64,000 bases of DNA, from NCBI GenBank assembly GCA_023213395.1, contig CM041465.1, positions 149,303,741 to 149,367,740 of the forward strand, given 5' to 3'. This document shows, piece by piece, positions 11,901-23,944 of this stretch. The notes beneath the pieces are model-generated. The model was not told the origin of the DNA, made no database searches, and saw only the letters and a program-made list of their open reading frames with translations. Both the position numbers and the translations under genes were made by a program. Within the stretch, counting starts at the first letter, position 1. The number at the start of each line of letters is the position of its first letter. The DNA is from Cycas panzhihuaensis (Eukaryota > Cycadophyta).

Positions 11901-14900
11901 CCCTCCTCCAGAAGTCCTCGTGCTCCCTAAGACTATTCCTATGTGCCCCAGTCGTTACGACTTTTGAAGGGATCTCCCCCAACCTACTGCGAAGGGGAAG
12001 CCCTTCTTTGTTATCGACAAGCTTCACACTGTGGCCACATGGATGTCCATAATGGATGTCTTGAGGAGCTACCCTAAACAACATACACTTCTCTTAGAAG
12101 CCTTGAGATTAGGTGATATGTCCATTCATGCTTTGGGCATTGTCCCAAGTCATGAAACTACCATCTCCTTTGACCCCAATGATCTTCTCCCAACTGATAA
12201 AAGGGAATGCCAATGGCACTACCCCTTCACCATAACTATTGACACTCTCAACTGCACTCTTTGAAGAACTGTTGTGGATAATGGTTCTTCCGTTAATGCT
12301 ATGCCCTTGCGCATCATGCAAGAGCTTGGCATATCAGCTCATCCCTAGTGCCAATTCCATGGCAGTGTCAAGGCTACGATGGTAGTGAAAAGACACCCTT
12401 AGGGTCGGTATCCATCCCCCTTATTCTCAAGGACAAGACTGTCCTCACAGACATCGTAGTTCTCGATATCAACATCGACTACAACCTTTTGTTGGGACAC
12501 CCATGGCTTGACCAAATAGGAGTCATGTACTTGTCTCATTGGGGACAACTTAAATTCATCCATGAAGGGCAAATGAAGGTTATCTCTCGAGAGTCTCCTC
12601 CTACCAAATAATCCCGCCAACCCCATCAAGTAGCTTGCGATAAGGTAAAGGGCGATAAGGGTTTGTCTACCCATGCTTCTACTTGCTCTATCGATATTCC
12701 TAGCTCATCTAGCTTGGAAGAAGGTCCTTCCTCTTCTTCCCCAAATCTCATTCGCTTTACGCCTATTAGTATACGGAGCTATAGATATCTCATCGTGCTT
12801 AGTGACAACGAGTCTGATGGCAAAGATGAGGACCTTCCTCATCCTATATCCCTTCTAAACACAAGTAGGGGGCACTCTATTCATTTCAGGTTCCGACCTG
12901 AACCTTCTCCCATCGAGGAGACCAACTTTCCTCTTGGGTCACATGTCATCACTCATGCCAATCATGCAATCCCCCATATCACTTTGTCTTCCACTTTGTT
13001 ACCCTCAGTAGGTGATGAAGTGACGGAGCTTCTTGTCGCTCCTCACAAGAGGACCCCCTTCGAATCTTCCGAGGAGTCCCTTGAGTATATCGAGTGGTGG
13101 GTTGACCGCTACGGTCCCGTCGCTCTTTCTACTCCTCGCTCTTCATTTTCTCAAGGCATGGTCATCTATGGGGTGGACTATTTTGAGGATAACGAGGCTT
13201 TGCTTAAGCATCTAGTGGGCTTTGTGCCCAATCTCCCTCTTGGTCATCATAGGCTTGGTCACTAGAAGGTTTTAGCTATCGAGTCATCTCTTGCTGATCA
13301 AAATTCATCTCCTATTTCACCCCTTCCTATTGACTGAGCTCCCCTTCATTTTGAGGAAGGGAATGCCATGTGTATGGGGGCAACCAAGGATATAGTCCTT
13401 GCCCTGAGTAAGGTCATAAAGGTTGGAGTAGAATGCTCTCCTAATGAAATAAAGGAATACACCTTTATATTCTAAGAATTTTGAGATATCTTCGCGTGGG
13501 ATTATTCTGATATGAAAGGAATAAACCCTTCTATCATTACCCACAATCTTACCACCATCCCGACACTCACCCCATGCATAAAAAATAATACCCTCTACAC
13601 CCAAAACTCTCAACCACCATAAAGATGGAAGTGGGGAAACTCCTAAATGCATGGTTGATCACCTCTATAGACTACCCCAAGTGGGTGTCCAACATTGTCC
13701 CTGCTGCTAAAAAGAATGGGACAAATAAGATATGCATTGATTTCTGAGACATCAACAATGCGTGTCCTAAGGACAACTTCCCTCTCCCCTTCATTGACCA
13801 GATCATTGATCGAACCGCTAGTTTTGAAGTCACATCCTTAATGGACAGCTTCTCAAGCTATAACCAAATCTAAATTTCTCCCAAAGACCGTCACAAGATG
13901 GCCTTCACTAACCCTTGGGACATCTTCACCTACAAGGCGATGCCCTTTGGGCTAAAGAATGTAGGTGCCACTTATCAAAGGGTGATGCAATTAATCTTTC
14001 ATATCTTTATCAACAAAACCTTAGAGGTTTTCATGGATGACATGATGGATTTGTCACGCATTAGAGCCCATCATCCTACTGATTTATGGGCCATCTTCAC
14101 ATGATGTTGCAAATACCATGCAAGCCTAAACCCTCTCAAATACGTATTTGTCATAATAACTGGAAAACTCCTTGGTCTTCTTATCTCAAAGCAAGGAATC
14201 CAAATCGACCCTGATAAATTTAAGGCCATTCTTGACATGCCACCTCCTAAGACCCAATGACAAATTAAGTCATTCTTGGGTAGGTTAGGATTTCCTAGGC
14301 ATTTCTTGGTGGACTTCGCCATAAACATAAAACCTCTTACCAACCTATTGAAGAAAGGGACCACATTTGTTTGGTCTTCAAAATCCCAGCAAGCCTTCAA
14401 GGAGCTCAAGAAGGCTCTTACTTTTGCCCCAACTTTGGTGCCCCCTCTCTTTGATAGGCCCTTCATCCTATACACTTTAGCTACCAATGAATCCTTGGGT
14501 GCCATGTTAGCCCAAGAGGATGATTCAGGAATCAAAAGAGTTATTTACTTCATTAGTCACAACCTCATGGCTATTGAACTTAATTACTTCTTCGCTGAAA
14601 ATGAGTGCCTCTCCTTGGTGTACGCTATCAAAAAGTTTAGGCACTACTTGCTCGAGAACACTACTCAGATGATCATCCAATCTAATCCCCTAAGATACTT
14701 GCTAACCTGACCTGACCTAATAGGTAGGACTGGCAAGTGGGTCATCGTCTTTTAGGCATTTGATCTCCAAATCATCAATAGGAAATTAAAGAAAGGGATG
14801 GTGGTGGCTAAGTAACTCGCTAACATACCCATCCCAAACCCTTCTAACATTCTTATTGGCGATTCTTTACCTGACGAGCCCATTTTGGCCATTCAGGATT

Positions 14901-16173
14901 CTTCCCCTCATCCACTTATCGACAGTAGTAGTAAGGGGACATTATGTGATACCTTACCCAATAATAGTATCATCTTAAAGCTAGCGATAAAGTTAGGCCA
15001 CATATTCGGGCTACTACCAAGTAATACTTCCTCATGGGTGAGGTATTATACAAGAGATCCTTTGGTGGTATCCTTCTCTATTACATCAGCCCCAACGAAG
15101 TAGACCAAATACTTCATGAATGCCATAATGACATTTGTAGGGGTCATTTTAGGGGCTAATCTATGGCCCAAAGGATCCTTCACATGTAGTATTATTGGCC
15201 ATCCCTCTTTAAGGATGCCCACGCTTATGCCTTGCGATGTCGTCAGTGCCAAGAGCATGCCAACATTGCCCATTTTCCTTTCGAGGCCCTTCATCCTATC
15301 ATATCCCCATTGCCCTTCTCCCAATGGGGGTTGGACCTTATTAGAGCCATAGCTCCACCTTCTTTGTTATAACATAAGTTCATCTTGACCATGACATAAT
15401 ACTTTACTAAATGGGTTGAAGCGGTCTCTTTTTACTCTACCCCTGGTAAGATGATAGACACCTTCATCTACTAGCATACCATTTATCAATTTGGAGTCCC
15501 CGACATCCTGATTATGGATAATAGAACTCCTTTCTTCAATAAGGAGAGGGCTAAACTTTGTGAGAAATTTAAAATATCTCACAAAACCTCATCTCCCTGT
15601 TACCCTTAGTCCAACAACCAAGTTGAGTAATTTAACAAAACCCTTATAAACATCTTGAAGAAAATTGTTGCCCAATCTTAAAAAGATTGGCATCTTCAAC
15701 TCCCTTCTACTCTATGGGCATATTACACATCTATTTGCGCAGCTATGGGAATGACCCTGTCCTCCTTGGTGTATGGAACAGAGGTGGTTCTCCCATTGGA
15801 AGTCGAGATCCCTTCCTTATGAGTTTCCCTTTGGGGTCTTATTGATGAGGACTCTCTCCATTAGGCTTGCCTCCTAGACCTCGAGGCCTTAGATGAGAGA
15901 TGCTTGATTACTTACCAAGCAAACCTCACTTCTAAGGCTAAGGCATGAAGGACGTATGACAAGCACCTTTGCCCCTGCCCTTTACATCCTGGGGACCATG
16001 TCCTTAAATTGGAATATATCCATGATTGCTTATCCAAGTTTGGACCTAAATGGGTTGGGCCCTTTGTTGTTCTCGAGAGCCTCGATAATGGTGCCTATAG
16101 GATCGCAACCTTGAAGGGTCTTGAATTCAAGAAAGCTGTCAATGGAAAGTTCCTAAAGAAATTTTATGTATGA
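11901..16173 (+). pseudogene. pol: Tat-1 pol: protease, RT, RNase H, integrase, interrupted
   Basis: The protease lies at about 12260-12611 and carries VVDNGSSVNAMPL, a D-N-G-S site rather than DTG/DSG. A linker follows at 12663-13265. RT spans about 13620-14100 with CPKDNFPLPFIDQ, AMPFGLKNVGATYQ and a catalytic FMDDMM whose Asp pair is at 14036-14041. RNase H lies at 14276-14710 (ENECLSLVYAIKKFRHYL). Integrase has an HHCC zinc segment at about 15114-15262 and the D,D,E triad at 15334-15336, 15517-15519 and 15625-15627. The last two are 35 residues apart, the classic spacing, and a stop directly follows the Glu. The polyprotein ends NGKFLKKFYV with the stop at 16171-16173, matching the Tat-2 end. 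Scattered stops and shifts make it non-functional. Confidence 0.85.
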
Positions 16174-16242
16174 CTATCTCTATCCCTGCATAGATTAGGT
16201 GCACATATTTTCTTTTTTCATGCTTTGAAATGAGCCTAACTA

Positions 16243-16297
16243 CCATCCTAAGCTTGTCCCCATTCCCCCTAATCACAGGAAGAATGATAGCTTGGGG
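16243..16297 (+). other. Post-pol stem-loop of Tat-1
   Basis: CCTAAGCT and AGCTTGGG pair, with one G-T wobble, around an inner CATTC/GAATG stem, 70 bases after the pol stop. The same position downstream of pol in Tat-2 has two tandem hairpins of clearly related sequence (25702-25873). The pairing arms differ in sequence but still pair. Confidence 0.5.
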
Positions 16298-17022
16298 TTA
16301 ATTTCCTACTCTTTCATGGTTCCTCCTATAGCACCTTTTGGTTCCCCTTCCCTTGGGGACTTTCCCTCCTAATTGGGTGTGTGGTCCTTATCGCTCCCGA
16401 GCCTAGAAGCACTCCCCAACTAGGATGACTTGATTAAGTATATAAGCACTCCCTATCTCCTAGCCCCACATATGCTTATCGCCTATACTCGTGGTGATCA
16501 TATGTACCTACTAAGAGTATGGCCCTACATGGAAGGAAGTGTGTGCATAACTCAAACAATCCTATAACACAAATCATATAACAATCAACCCAAAATTATC
16601 ATGATCTATAGCTCCTTGTGCACCTGTGCACCCATACACACATATACACAAATATATGCACAAGGCATATAAGCAACAAAATACACTATCATAACATCAT
16701 CATTATACATCAAATAGGGTGTCAATGGCCTCGCCTATATACATAAAATATGTTATATCATACAAATAGTATGGTACATCATCTGTAGGAAGATGGATCC
16801 TACAAAGTCAAACACACCACATGTTAGTATATACATCCATATAGATATCAAATCCCATAAACCAAATCAAAACAAGGCATCTAAATACCTGGTGGTCGAA
16901 AGATGATAAGAAAAACAGTGTGTCATCTCCTGGGATTGTTGGCTTCTCGACTCAGACAACCACCTCCTCCTCAGGTCTGCCCATGACTGTTGGTCCTTCC
17001 TCCTCCTCAGGGACCACCTCGC
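16298..17022. other. Tat-1 spacer between hairpin and antisense frame
   Basis: The spacer is non-coding. The first part is recognisably homologous to the Tat-2 post-pol region (CTCCCCAACTAGGATGAC near 16410; GGCCCTACATGGAAGGAA near 16523). This shows the post-pol layout is inherited rather than acquired by later insertion. No other feature is seen. Confidence 0.5.
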
Positions 17023-18310
17023 CTACCTCCTAGCATACCGGGTACCTTCTCCCCCCTTAGCTATCACCGCTGCCACTGCCTGAGCCCTGTCTACCACCCT
17101 GAGTCTCCAAACCAGTGTGCAGGGTAGCCTACCTCTCCCTACAACTCTCAAGGGACTTGCCTTTCCTCTTGCGGCTCCTGAGGGTCCTACCTCTCCTCCT
17201 GTGGCTCCTGAGGGGCCTATCTCACCTCTTGTGGTCCTTGATGGACATGCCTCACCACTTGCTGCTCCCAATGGGCCTACCTCATATCCTCCATCACTAC
17301 CATCATCATCATCACCACCTTTAAGGGCACCTCCTACTCCTCCTACCTTATCGTCACTATCCCACTTCACCCCTTTGTATGGATTCACTGTATAGTCTGC
17401 CATGGTAAGGAGGTCTAGTGATGTCGCCTCTACTGATCACCTCATATGAGCTTGATCCTTGGTCCCCCTAAACCGAGTCTACCACCTATGTACCATGGGA
17501 GCCCACGCTGAGATAGGATGTGGTCCTCCTACTGGTGCCACTACTCTAAAGTAATAAAAAAACCAACACTACAGTAGCGTACTATAGGAGAATCCTCCTC
17601 TCCCTATCACTCTGATAGCATCTAGTTGGGTAACCATGTTTGTCATTATCAGGGTAGCCCAATCCATCCTCTCCCCAGTCTCACATCTCCTTACTATCTC
17701 CATCCACCTGCCAGTTATATCTTTATAGTTCTATTTCTAGGAATTTCAGAATAGAATACCCAATGTGATCAACTTCCTCACTTGAGGAATGCATGACATA
17801 ACTATAGTCTGAATAGGTATTCCATGCCTCTCCCACCTGTCCTAGCCTATGAAGAATGTGGTTGCCTCCCTGTGTGCAACATCGTTATTAGGCAATACCC
17901 CTAGTGATGTTGGTGCTCCTCCCACTGGTACTCCCAAGATCCTTCAGATGTCCTCTGGTGTGATAGTGATATTCCCAACTTAGGGGAGGTGGGATATATG
18001 CTACCTATGATCCCAATGGGAAATAATATCTACCAGGAGATGCTGGTCTGAGGCATACTATGGCGTCTTGATAATCTTCAATAATCCACATCTCCCTAGG
18101 GTCCACCTATCTCCATGAGTTAGTATCTTGATAAAACTTATCATCGTGATGCCTATGTTTTTGCAGTTGTTTATCGCGATAACTGCCTGTAAAACACCTA
18201 ACAACCAGTCAAAATACCTATACATCTACCTACTTATCCTCAGGTTGCCTCTTCACCCCATTCTGGATTGAATTTGGCACCTCTCTAGCCTTCTTTCCTT
18301 CCTTTTTTAC
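17023..18310 (-). pseudogene. Antisense frame resembling the plant mobile domain (PMD / MAIN-like), interrupted
   Basis: A single minus-strand phase can be followed from about 18310 to the stop at 17023, broken by roughly ten stops. Near 18090-17890 it reads, in order, RCGLLKIIKTP, ASDQHLLVDIISHWDHR, VGNITITPEDI and RILGVPVGGAP. This is the arrangement I know from the plant mobile domain (aminotransferase-like domain of MAIN-like proteins), where a helix ending in W and R is followed by a G/E-x-T-I-T-x-x-D segment and a L-G-x-P-V-x-G motif. The C-terminal 126 residues (17403-17023, open) are rich in Gly, Asp and Pro. The frame lies antisense between integrase and the 3' LTR of Tat-1. The family match is from memory, without a database search. 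Confidence 0.55.
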
Positions 18311-19361
18311 TTGTGGGTCTCCACCCCATGTGAAACTCTACGGTACCGCAGAGTTTGACTAGGGCCCTGCTGAGATTTTAGCATGTACTTAGCAGCCCTA
18401 TGGCAAACTCTGCTGCACCATGAATTTCATTGTGGGGCCAACCATACCCCCCATAAAACGGGGGGGTTACACCCAAAAATCATAAAAGTTTTACCTAAAT
18501 GAGCTAAACTTAGGCCCATTGGGACCAGGGCTACCTAATACCCTAGTCCTCCCCCTCTCTGGGCCTAAATTAGGCTCTAGAGGATCCCAATTCGCCCTTA
18601 AGGGGCTAAAAATCACCTAACAAAAGCATAGAAACTCATTAATTTCAAATGACAAAATGAGGTAGCTATGGGATGATCCACTCACTGGATTTAGTCTTGC
18701 GACAGCCATCTCACCATCCTAGTCCTATTAGTTGTCTCCTCACCTCGATCTGACAGTCTAATCTTTCTTTGCATGCCTCTAAAGTTGGGCGGTGCTCTAC
18801 TATGTAAGGGAAAGGGCTCTAGATCGATCGTGATCCCATGAAAATGAATCATATTTTCACCTAGTTTTCTTTATATAGGTAGGGGCCTTGATGGGCACCT
18901 CCTTTTCTCTTGTTGTAATAGCCCTTGGGACCATCTCTCTCCCCTTATTACCTTTGCCTTCTGGGTTCATCCCCTGTTTTGCTTCCCCCCCCTTTTTTTC
19001 ACCCCTCAAACACATTTATGGCGAGCCCTTTAGTTTATGCGTGGCCCCTTTCACCTCGATTTTCATACCATTTCTAAACATGCCCTTGTTTATACTCATT
19101 TATCTCATTTCATCATCTTGAACATAGTTTTGATGCCTATTCATGCCTTTGGGGCTCCCAAAGGAAGCGTCCTCCCTATATAGGATTGAGCCTTGCTTCC
19201 TTCAGCAACCTTTGGGATCCTAGAGGGGCCTTTTTGCCATCGTCACCTTCCCCTTTGTTGGGTCAGCCTCCTCATCTCTAGGTGGCTTCGTCCTTGGGTC
19301 CTTCTACCCCATACAGCCTTTATCCATAGCCACTCAAGTCCCTCATGATTATTTTACCCTG
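18311..19361. other. Tat-1 spacer upstream of the second RNase H
   Basis: I recognise no gene here. Short hydrophobic frames around 18888-19121 look accidental. The stretch contains C- and G-runs near 18440-18470. It may include promoter sequence for the antisense frame, but no TATA element stands out. Confidence 0.4.
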
Positions 19362-19865
19362 TTGAGTCCTTTTCTTCGCTCATTGACCCCGTTGTCACCT
19401 TTTTCCTTTGTTCGTCCTATCGAGATCTCTCTCCCTTTTACCATGGCTCTGCTCATCTTCACTGACCGTGGGAGTGGTGGTAACCTAGGTCCTTTTGCTG
19501 CTACATGGATCCTTCATGACCCCTCTAGATATGATTACATGTGTTTGGGGGTCTTCCTTCTTGAAGCCACCAATAATGAAGCTGAATACACAGTTGTTAT
19601 TGAGGCTCTTACTAATGCATTCTGCTTCCACCATGGACCCATCATCCTCTTCTATGACTCCCAAATTATTGTGTCACATCCCACGGAAGTCTACTAGGAG
19701 CACTTCCCATACTTAAGAGCTTTTACTTGGACCTTTAGGTCCCTTTTGTCTCATTTCTCATCTGTTGATATTCGACATATCCCTTGGGATTGCATCGTGG
19801 AGGTGGATAGCCTTATTCATCTCATCCTTGAGCATCACCTCCCTCTCCTTGATGATCCCCCTTGA
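19362..19865 (+). pseudogene. Archaeal-type RNase H domain (second RNase H of a Tat element)
   Basis: RNase H cleaves RNA in RNA:DNA hybrids during reverse transcription. The plus-strand frame carries all four catalytic acids in the order expected: Asp in IFTDRGSGGN (19464-19466), Glu in TNNEAEYTVV (19584-19586), Asp in LFYDSQIIV (19656-19658) and Asp in VEVDSLIHL (19806-19808). The NNxAEY and DSQ motifs are typical of the archaeal/plant-type RNase H found as an extra domain in Tat-lineage elements. One in-frame TAG at 19695-19697 splits the domain. It stands about 3.2 kb downstream of the end of integrase, with the antisense frame in between. No equivalent is visible in Tat-2. Confidence 0.7.
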
Positions 19866-20345
19866 GAAACTTGTCTAGTTGCCTAAGCACCCAAGTTTTG
19901 GGTCATCCCTTCTTCTATATTGTGATCTTTTTGCATCTTTAAAAGCTAATCGCTAATGAGGTTAAACTATAGTGATCACCAGGTTTGTTTTCTTCACCCT
20001 ACCATCTGTGCTACTTCTGGTATGGAACCTTTGTTACTCTAGTTCTCCCATGTATATAATTTTCATAGCATTTATTTGATTATAGTCATGATTACTACCA
20101 TTAGTTGCTTTGCATTTGTACGATGGGGGGTATCCCCTCTCGCCCTTTTCTCTACTTATCAACCTAAGGGTGACACATAAGTAGCCCATATGTCATCTCT
20201 TCCTCATCTCTGCACCCATGTGTTCTTCCATGATACTTGCCATCATACTTGGATCTTATCATTGATGCTTTATATGCACAATACTAATGTTTTATTGCCA
20301 GCATTTGCCATCGCATTACACCTCTGAGGAGTGAGGCTATGTTGC
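19866..20345 (+). other. Tat-1 3' untranslated region
   Basis: Non-coding sequence between the RNase H frame and the polypurine tract. No motif was recognised. Confidence 0.5.
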
Positions 20346-20356
20346 TAAGGGGGCAG
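20346..20356 (+). other. Polypurine tract of Tat-1
   Basis: TAAGGGGGCAG directly precedes an LTR start TGTTTCCTAGCT. Tat-2 has AAGGGGGCAG before TGTTTCCCAGCT on its own strand. The shared junction identifies both 3' LTR starts. Confidence 0.85.
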
Positions 20357-21397
20357 TGTTTCCTAGCTACCAGGAATAGGTATGGACGCGTCGACTTAGG
20401 TAAGTATAGGTACGCTTCTATCCCTCACCTCCATTAGTTCTACTATAGGTGGATTGAAGCATTTCATTTACATTACATGACTATTTGGTTTATTGAATGA
20501 TCATTATGCATTCGCTGCTTGATCATGTTGCATTACACCACTTTAGCCTATGATGATCTAGGGATATGCATCCCATGGTACTCCACAATCCTCCTCAACA
20601 TCTTCGTATTGTCCCAAGTACTGGTTGGTCCCCGATGGTCCAATCACATCTCTGTTGACACACCTCAACCTCTAGCACCTTGCCTAGGCATAGTTGGTGT
20701 CTCTTCACAGGTTTATTAGCTTTTTGGGAGCTTCTCATCTTGGGTATTTTGCCTAGCATAGGTCTCTTTGGTCTCATGGCTATCTCTTACTACTTGGAGA
20801 GAGTGTCATGCCCTTTAAGCCTGAAGCATCACCCTTTTCTTGAGCTTCCAAATTTCCTTTTGTTATTTTTCTACCACACCATGATAAAGATCATGGTACA
20901 GCTGCAAACTTTGTGGTACTATGAAGTTTACCACAAGGAGACTATTATATTTTATTTTTTAAAAATCTTCCATGGCTAATTTCACATTTATTGTGAAATT
21001 GCCACATGGCAAAGATGTATTCCTAGCCCAAGCTAAACCCTAATTTCTAAATTAAGCTAAGGTTGGGTTCAAAAACCTAAAAATGCGCTCATTTCTTCCT
21101 CTTCCACTAAACAAAAACTCTCTCACTCATTCACTTTTTATACCTTTCTCCAGAAATGCCCTACAAACATCTAATATATCAACTTTCCATCCTGAAATCA
21201 GCTCTGTACAGCTCTAGATCCATAGTAGCAGGCCTGCAACAAGGCTACCTCAAAGAAGGACACACTCCAAGTTTTCTATCAAGCACAAATATTGAAAATT
21301 TATTTATATATCCTACACAACACTTGTTTCCTCTAGTTTTCCTTACTGCACATGGGAGATAAACCCTCCTTTTTCTTGCCTTCCCATCATTTCCTTC
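20357..21397 (+). repeat. 3' LTR of Tat-1, first part
   Basis: The LTR starts at TGTTTCC. It shares short blocks with the Tat-2 LTR, such as CATTATGCAT and TTTAGCCTATGA, but is otherwise diverged. It is cut at 21398 by Tat-2; the last five bases (CCTTC, 21393-21397) are the target site duplicate. Confidence 0.8.
21393..21397 (+). repeat. Target site duplication of Tat-2, left copy
   Basis: CCTTC lies immediately before the LTR start TGAAACGC and is repeated exactly at 35102-35106 after the other LTR. Confidence 0.9.
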
Positions 21398-23944
21398 TGA
21401 AACGCTCTCCACGGGGCAATGATCCAATGCCTAGCGGGAAGGATATAAAACCGAAGGCTAAACAGGCTAAAGAACGAGGATCATACCTCACGGGACGTCC
21501 GTGCGCCGGGGCGCTGCACGGATCGCAAGGTGCCCTGGTTGCTTCCAGTGGCCGCAAGGCGAGACCCTCCTACCCTTGGGATGGCGGAAGGGAAAAGGAA
21601 ACTACGCCGCTACTTCTCAAGGCAATGAGAAAGCGGCGAAGGGTAACCGACCAAACGTGTCACTGTAAGATATGTGCGAGAACCAGCTAAGGGGATCGGT
21701 CAAAGGATCTCGGATACCATAATACGCGGGGTATAACAAAGAAAGTGCGAATAAAGCAAATGCAGAGTAAAAAGCAAGTACAAAAGTTATTTCTTCCCCT
21801 TTTTCTTATGTTCTTTAACTACCAAAGCAAGTGTAAAGAAACGTAAGAGCACGAAAAAAAAGTATGGAAGGCGAGCGGAGAATACCTGGATCCGGCGGTT
21901 GGGCTGAGACGCAGGTGTCCGTCCACGGTTGCGCTTCCTCCCGTCGTCCTCCTCGTATGCGACGTCGGTTGCAAGCGGTGATGGGGGATCACTTACCTCC
22001 CCGGGAGCAAATAAACACTAACTAAACTGAAACGATAGAAAATAAAGCTCAAAGCGACATAAACAAAAGGGAGAACGTACCAAACAAGCGTCGACCGGGA
22101 ATGGGTCGACCCTATGTGCCCCTTCGTTCCGAACGCTCCTGCAAGCAAATAAACAAAATACCTTCCTCTCGAAAGAGGGGCTACGAGATACAAAAGATAT
22201 ATGTATATATGTTGCAAGTAAAGCAAACTAAGCTAAAAGGATATGGTTAAGTACTAACATGCAATAAAAGGAAACAACGTCATACGATAGCCATGCCAAT
22301 GTCATACACCACAAACGCACCCCGAATGGGGTTGAGTATAGCCTCGGGATGGCTAACTCACCCACGAGAGGTCTCCATAGAATGTAAGGGAAACGATGCT
22401 AGCATGCAACAAGAAGGATCATGGAGCAACGGGTAGCATATGCCAAAGTAAGCACTCAACCGATTCTCCAAAGCCTCTCTAGCCCTATTTCTTAAGCAAA
22501 AGCGGGAGATAAAGGGGGAGAGGAAAAGGGACGGAACCCTTGGGGAGTAGGACGGCAATGGGGATTTAAACCCCGCCTATCTCCCTCAAACCCTCGTGTA
22601 ACCCTTTATGCCTATTGCCCAAGAAATGGCGAAAGAGAAGGATGGGAGAAGAAGGATGAGTGGAAGAAAAATGGGAAACTAAGCCTATCCTTGGGTAACA
22701 CTCTAATAGGCCACAAATACTATGGTTCCTTGCATCAAATGGCTAAGGGGAAACCAAGCGAATACATATACAAAAGGAAGCAAAGAGTTGCAAGTAAAAT
22801 AATACAAAAAAGCAAGCAAAAACACTTAAGAAATGACACCAAATACCTCTAATGGTGAAGAAGGAGTGCATGTAGGCACTTGGCAAATTGGAGCAAATGT
22901 CCAAGAGATGCCTATGAAGGAATGTAGCATGTCCCTTGCAAGAGAGTGAGATGGTGGAGCCTCATGCAAGAAAAATGAGATGGAAATGGTTTCTTGCAAT
23001 GGTTTTCTTGGTAAAAATCCTCTTGGAAGCTTTCAATGTGTGTGAAGAGGAGGAATGCTTGTATTGGAGTCTGTGAGGGGCAAAGAATGGCTGTATCTCC
23101 AGCAATAGCAGCCCTTGATGCCTCTGTCCCACAGCTGTAGAAAGGTATCTCTTGTTCTTGTTTGTTCTTTGTCTCTTTGTGAAGAAAATGCTCTAGGAAA
23201 CTTGAAAAGTGAGGTGAATAATAATGCAAATGAATGAAAAAAGAGTTTTTATGTCTTGAGTGAAGCAAGTGAACGTTGGGGGCCCTCGGGCGCCCAACTG
23301 TTAGAGCCACGCGCAGATTCGCGAAAAATCGCGCCATCGTCAAGTGGTTTCTTTTTTCAAATTTCAAACAATGCATCACAAACTTAGCGGCATCATTGAA
23401 ACTCCGCTGCATCACTGGAAACTCCGCTGCATCGCTTAGTTTACTGCAGATGCGGACCAAACTCAAAAATGTAAAATCAAAGTAAGAAATCGTGTCTTTA
23501 AGGTAAAATCATAAATTAAACTCAAAATACATTAGTTAAGAGCAGTTTTAGGCCATGGGCAAGTAATCAAACGGTGCGAAAAGACCTAACTAAGGGTTAA
23601 ACCAGGCTTAGAAAGGGTTTGCAACATAAGCGGCATGCGGCAACAAGAATAAACAGGCTAGAAAAAGCATCCCGAAGGACCATGGAGACATCGTGAGTGG
23701 TCGTATGCCATACGGGGTGTTGCATTCGCTAATGAATGCCCCCGCTGTGAGTCGTCATAGGCTAAAAGGTGCCGTTAGGCACATGCATAATGAACAAGCA
23801 ATCAAACAGGTGCATATGGGCAGGCACATGTCAATCAAACCATTCCAATTTACTCTACTAACCATAAGCAGGCAAAATGAAGGCATATACCTGCACAAAC
23901 CTGTGTCGATGTGCCGTGAGTCCATTCCCAACAGCTGGGAAACA
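21398..23944 (-). repeat. 3' LTR of Tat-2
   Basis: The LTR is 2547 bp with termini TG...CA (plus strand TGAAACGC at 21398, GGGAAACA at 23944). It aligns end to end with 32556-35101. In LTR orientation, donor-like GGTA sites recur at about 22081-22077, 21998-21994 and 21887-21883. A TATA-rich stretch near 22197-22212 could be a promoter, which I did not confirm. Reading frames inside it are not conserved between the two copies. Confidence 0.95.

Larger units (their letters stand above)
9316..21397 (+). mobile_element. Tat-1: Tat-lineage Ty3/gypsy element, left piece
   Basis: This is a degenerate plus-strand element with gag, protease, RT, RNase H, integrase, a post-pol hairpin, an antisense frame, a second RNase H, a polypurine tract and the first kilobase of the 3' LTR. 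It is interrupted at 21398 by Tat-2 and resumes at 35102. Gag and pol match Tat-2 over long segments, for example the shared HDLLHSTKATLPE. Compared with Tat-2 it is AT-richer and has many TGA, TAG and TAA codons where Tat-2 has sense codons. The second RNase H points to the Tat clade. The 5' LTR is not in the window. Confidence 0.8.

Noticed and set aside
17115-17395. Pro- and Leu-rich plus-strand frames
   Set aside because: They are the complement of the Gly/Asp-rich C-terminus of the antisense frame and show no motif of their own.
18888-19121. Hydrophobic frame suggestive of a membrane protein
   Set aside because: It has pyrimidine-rich composition only, with no start context or conservation, and lies in a retroelement spacer.
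22912-23466. Minus-strand open frame of 184 codons in the Tat-2 3' LTR
   Set aside because: The same frame is broken in the partner LTR (34081-34640), and no domain is recognisable.
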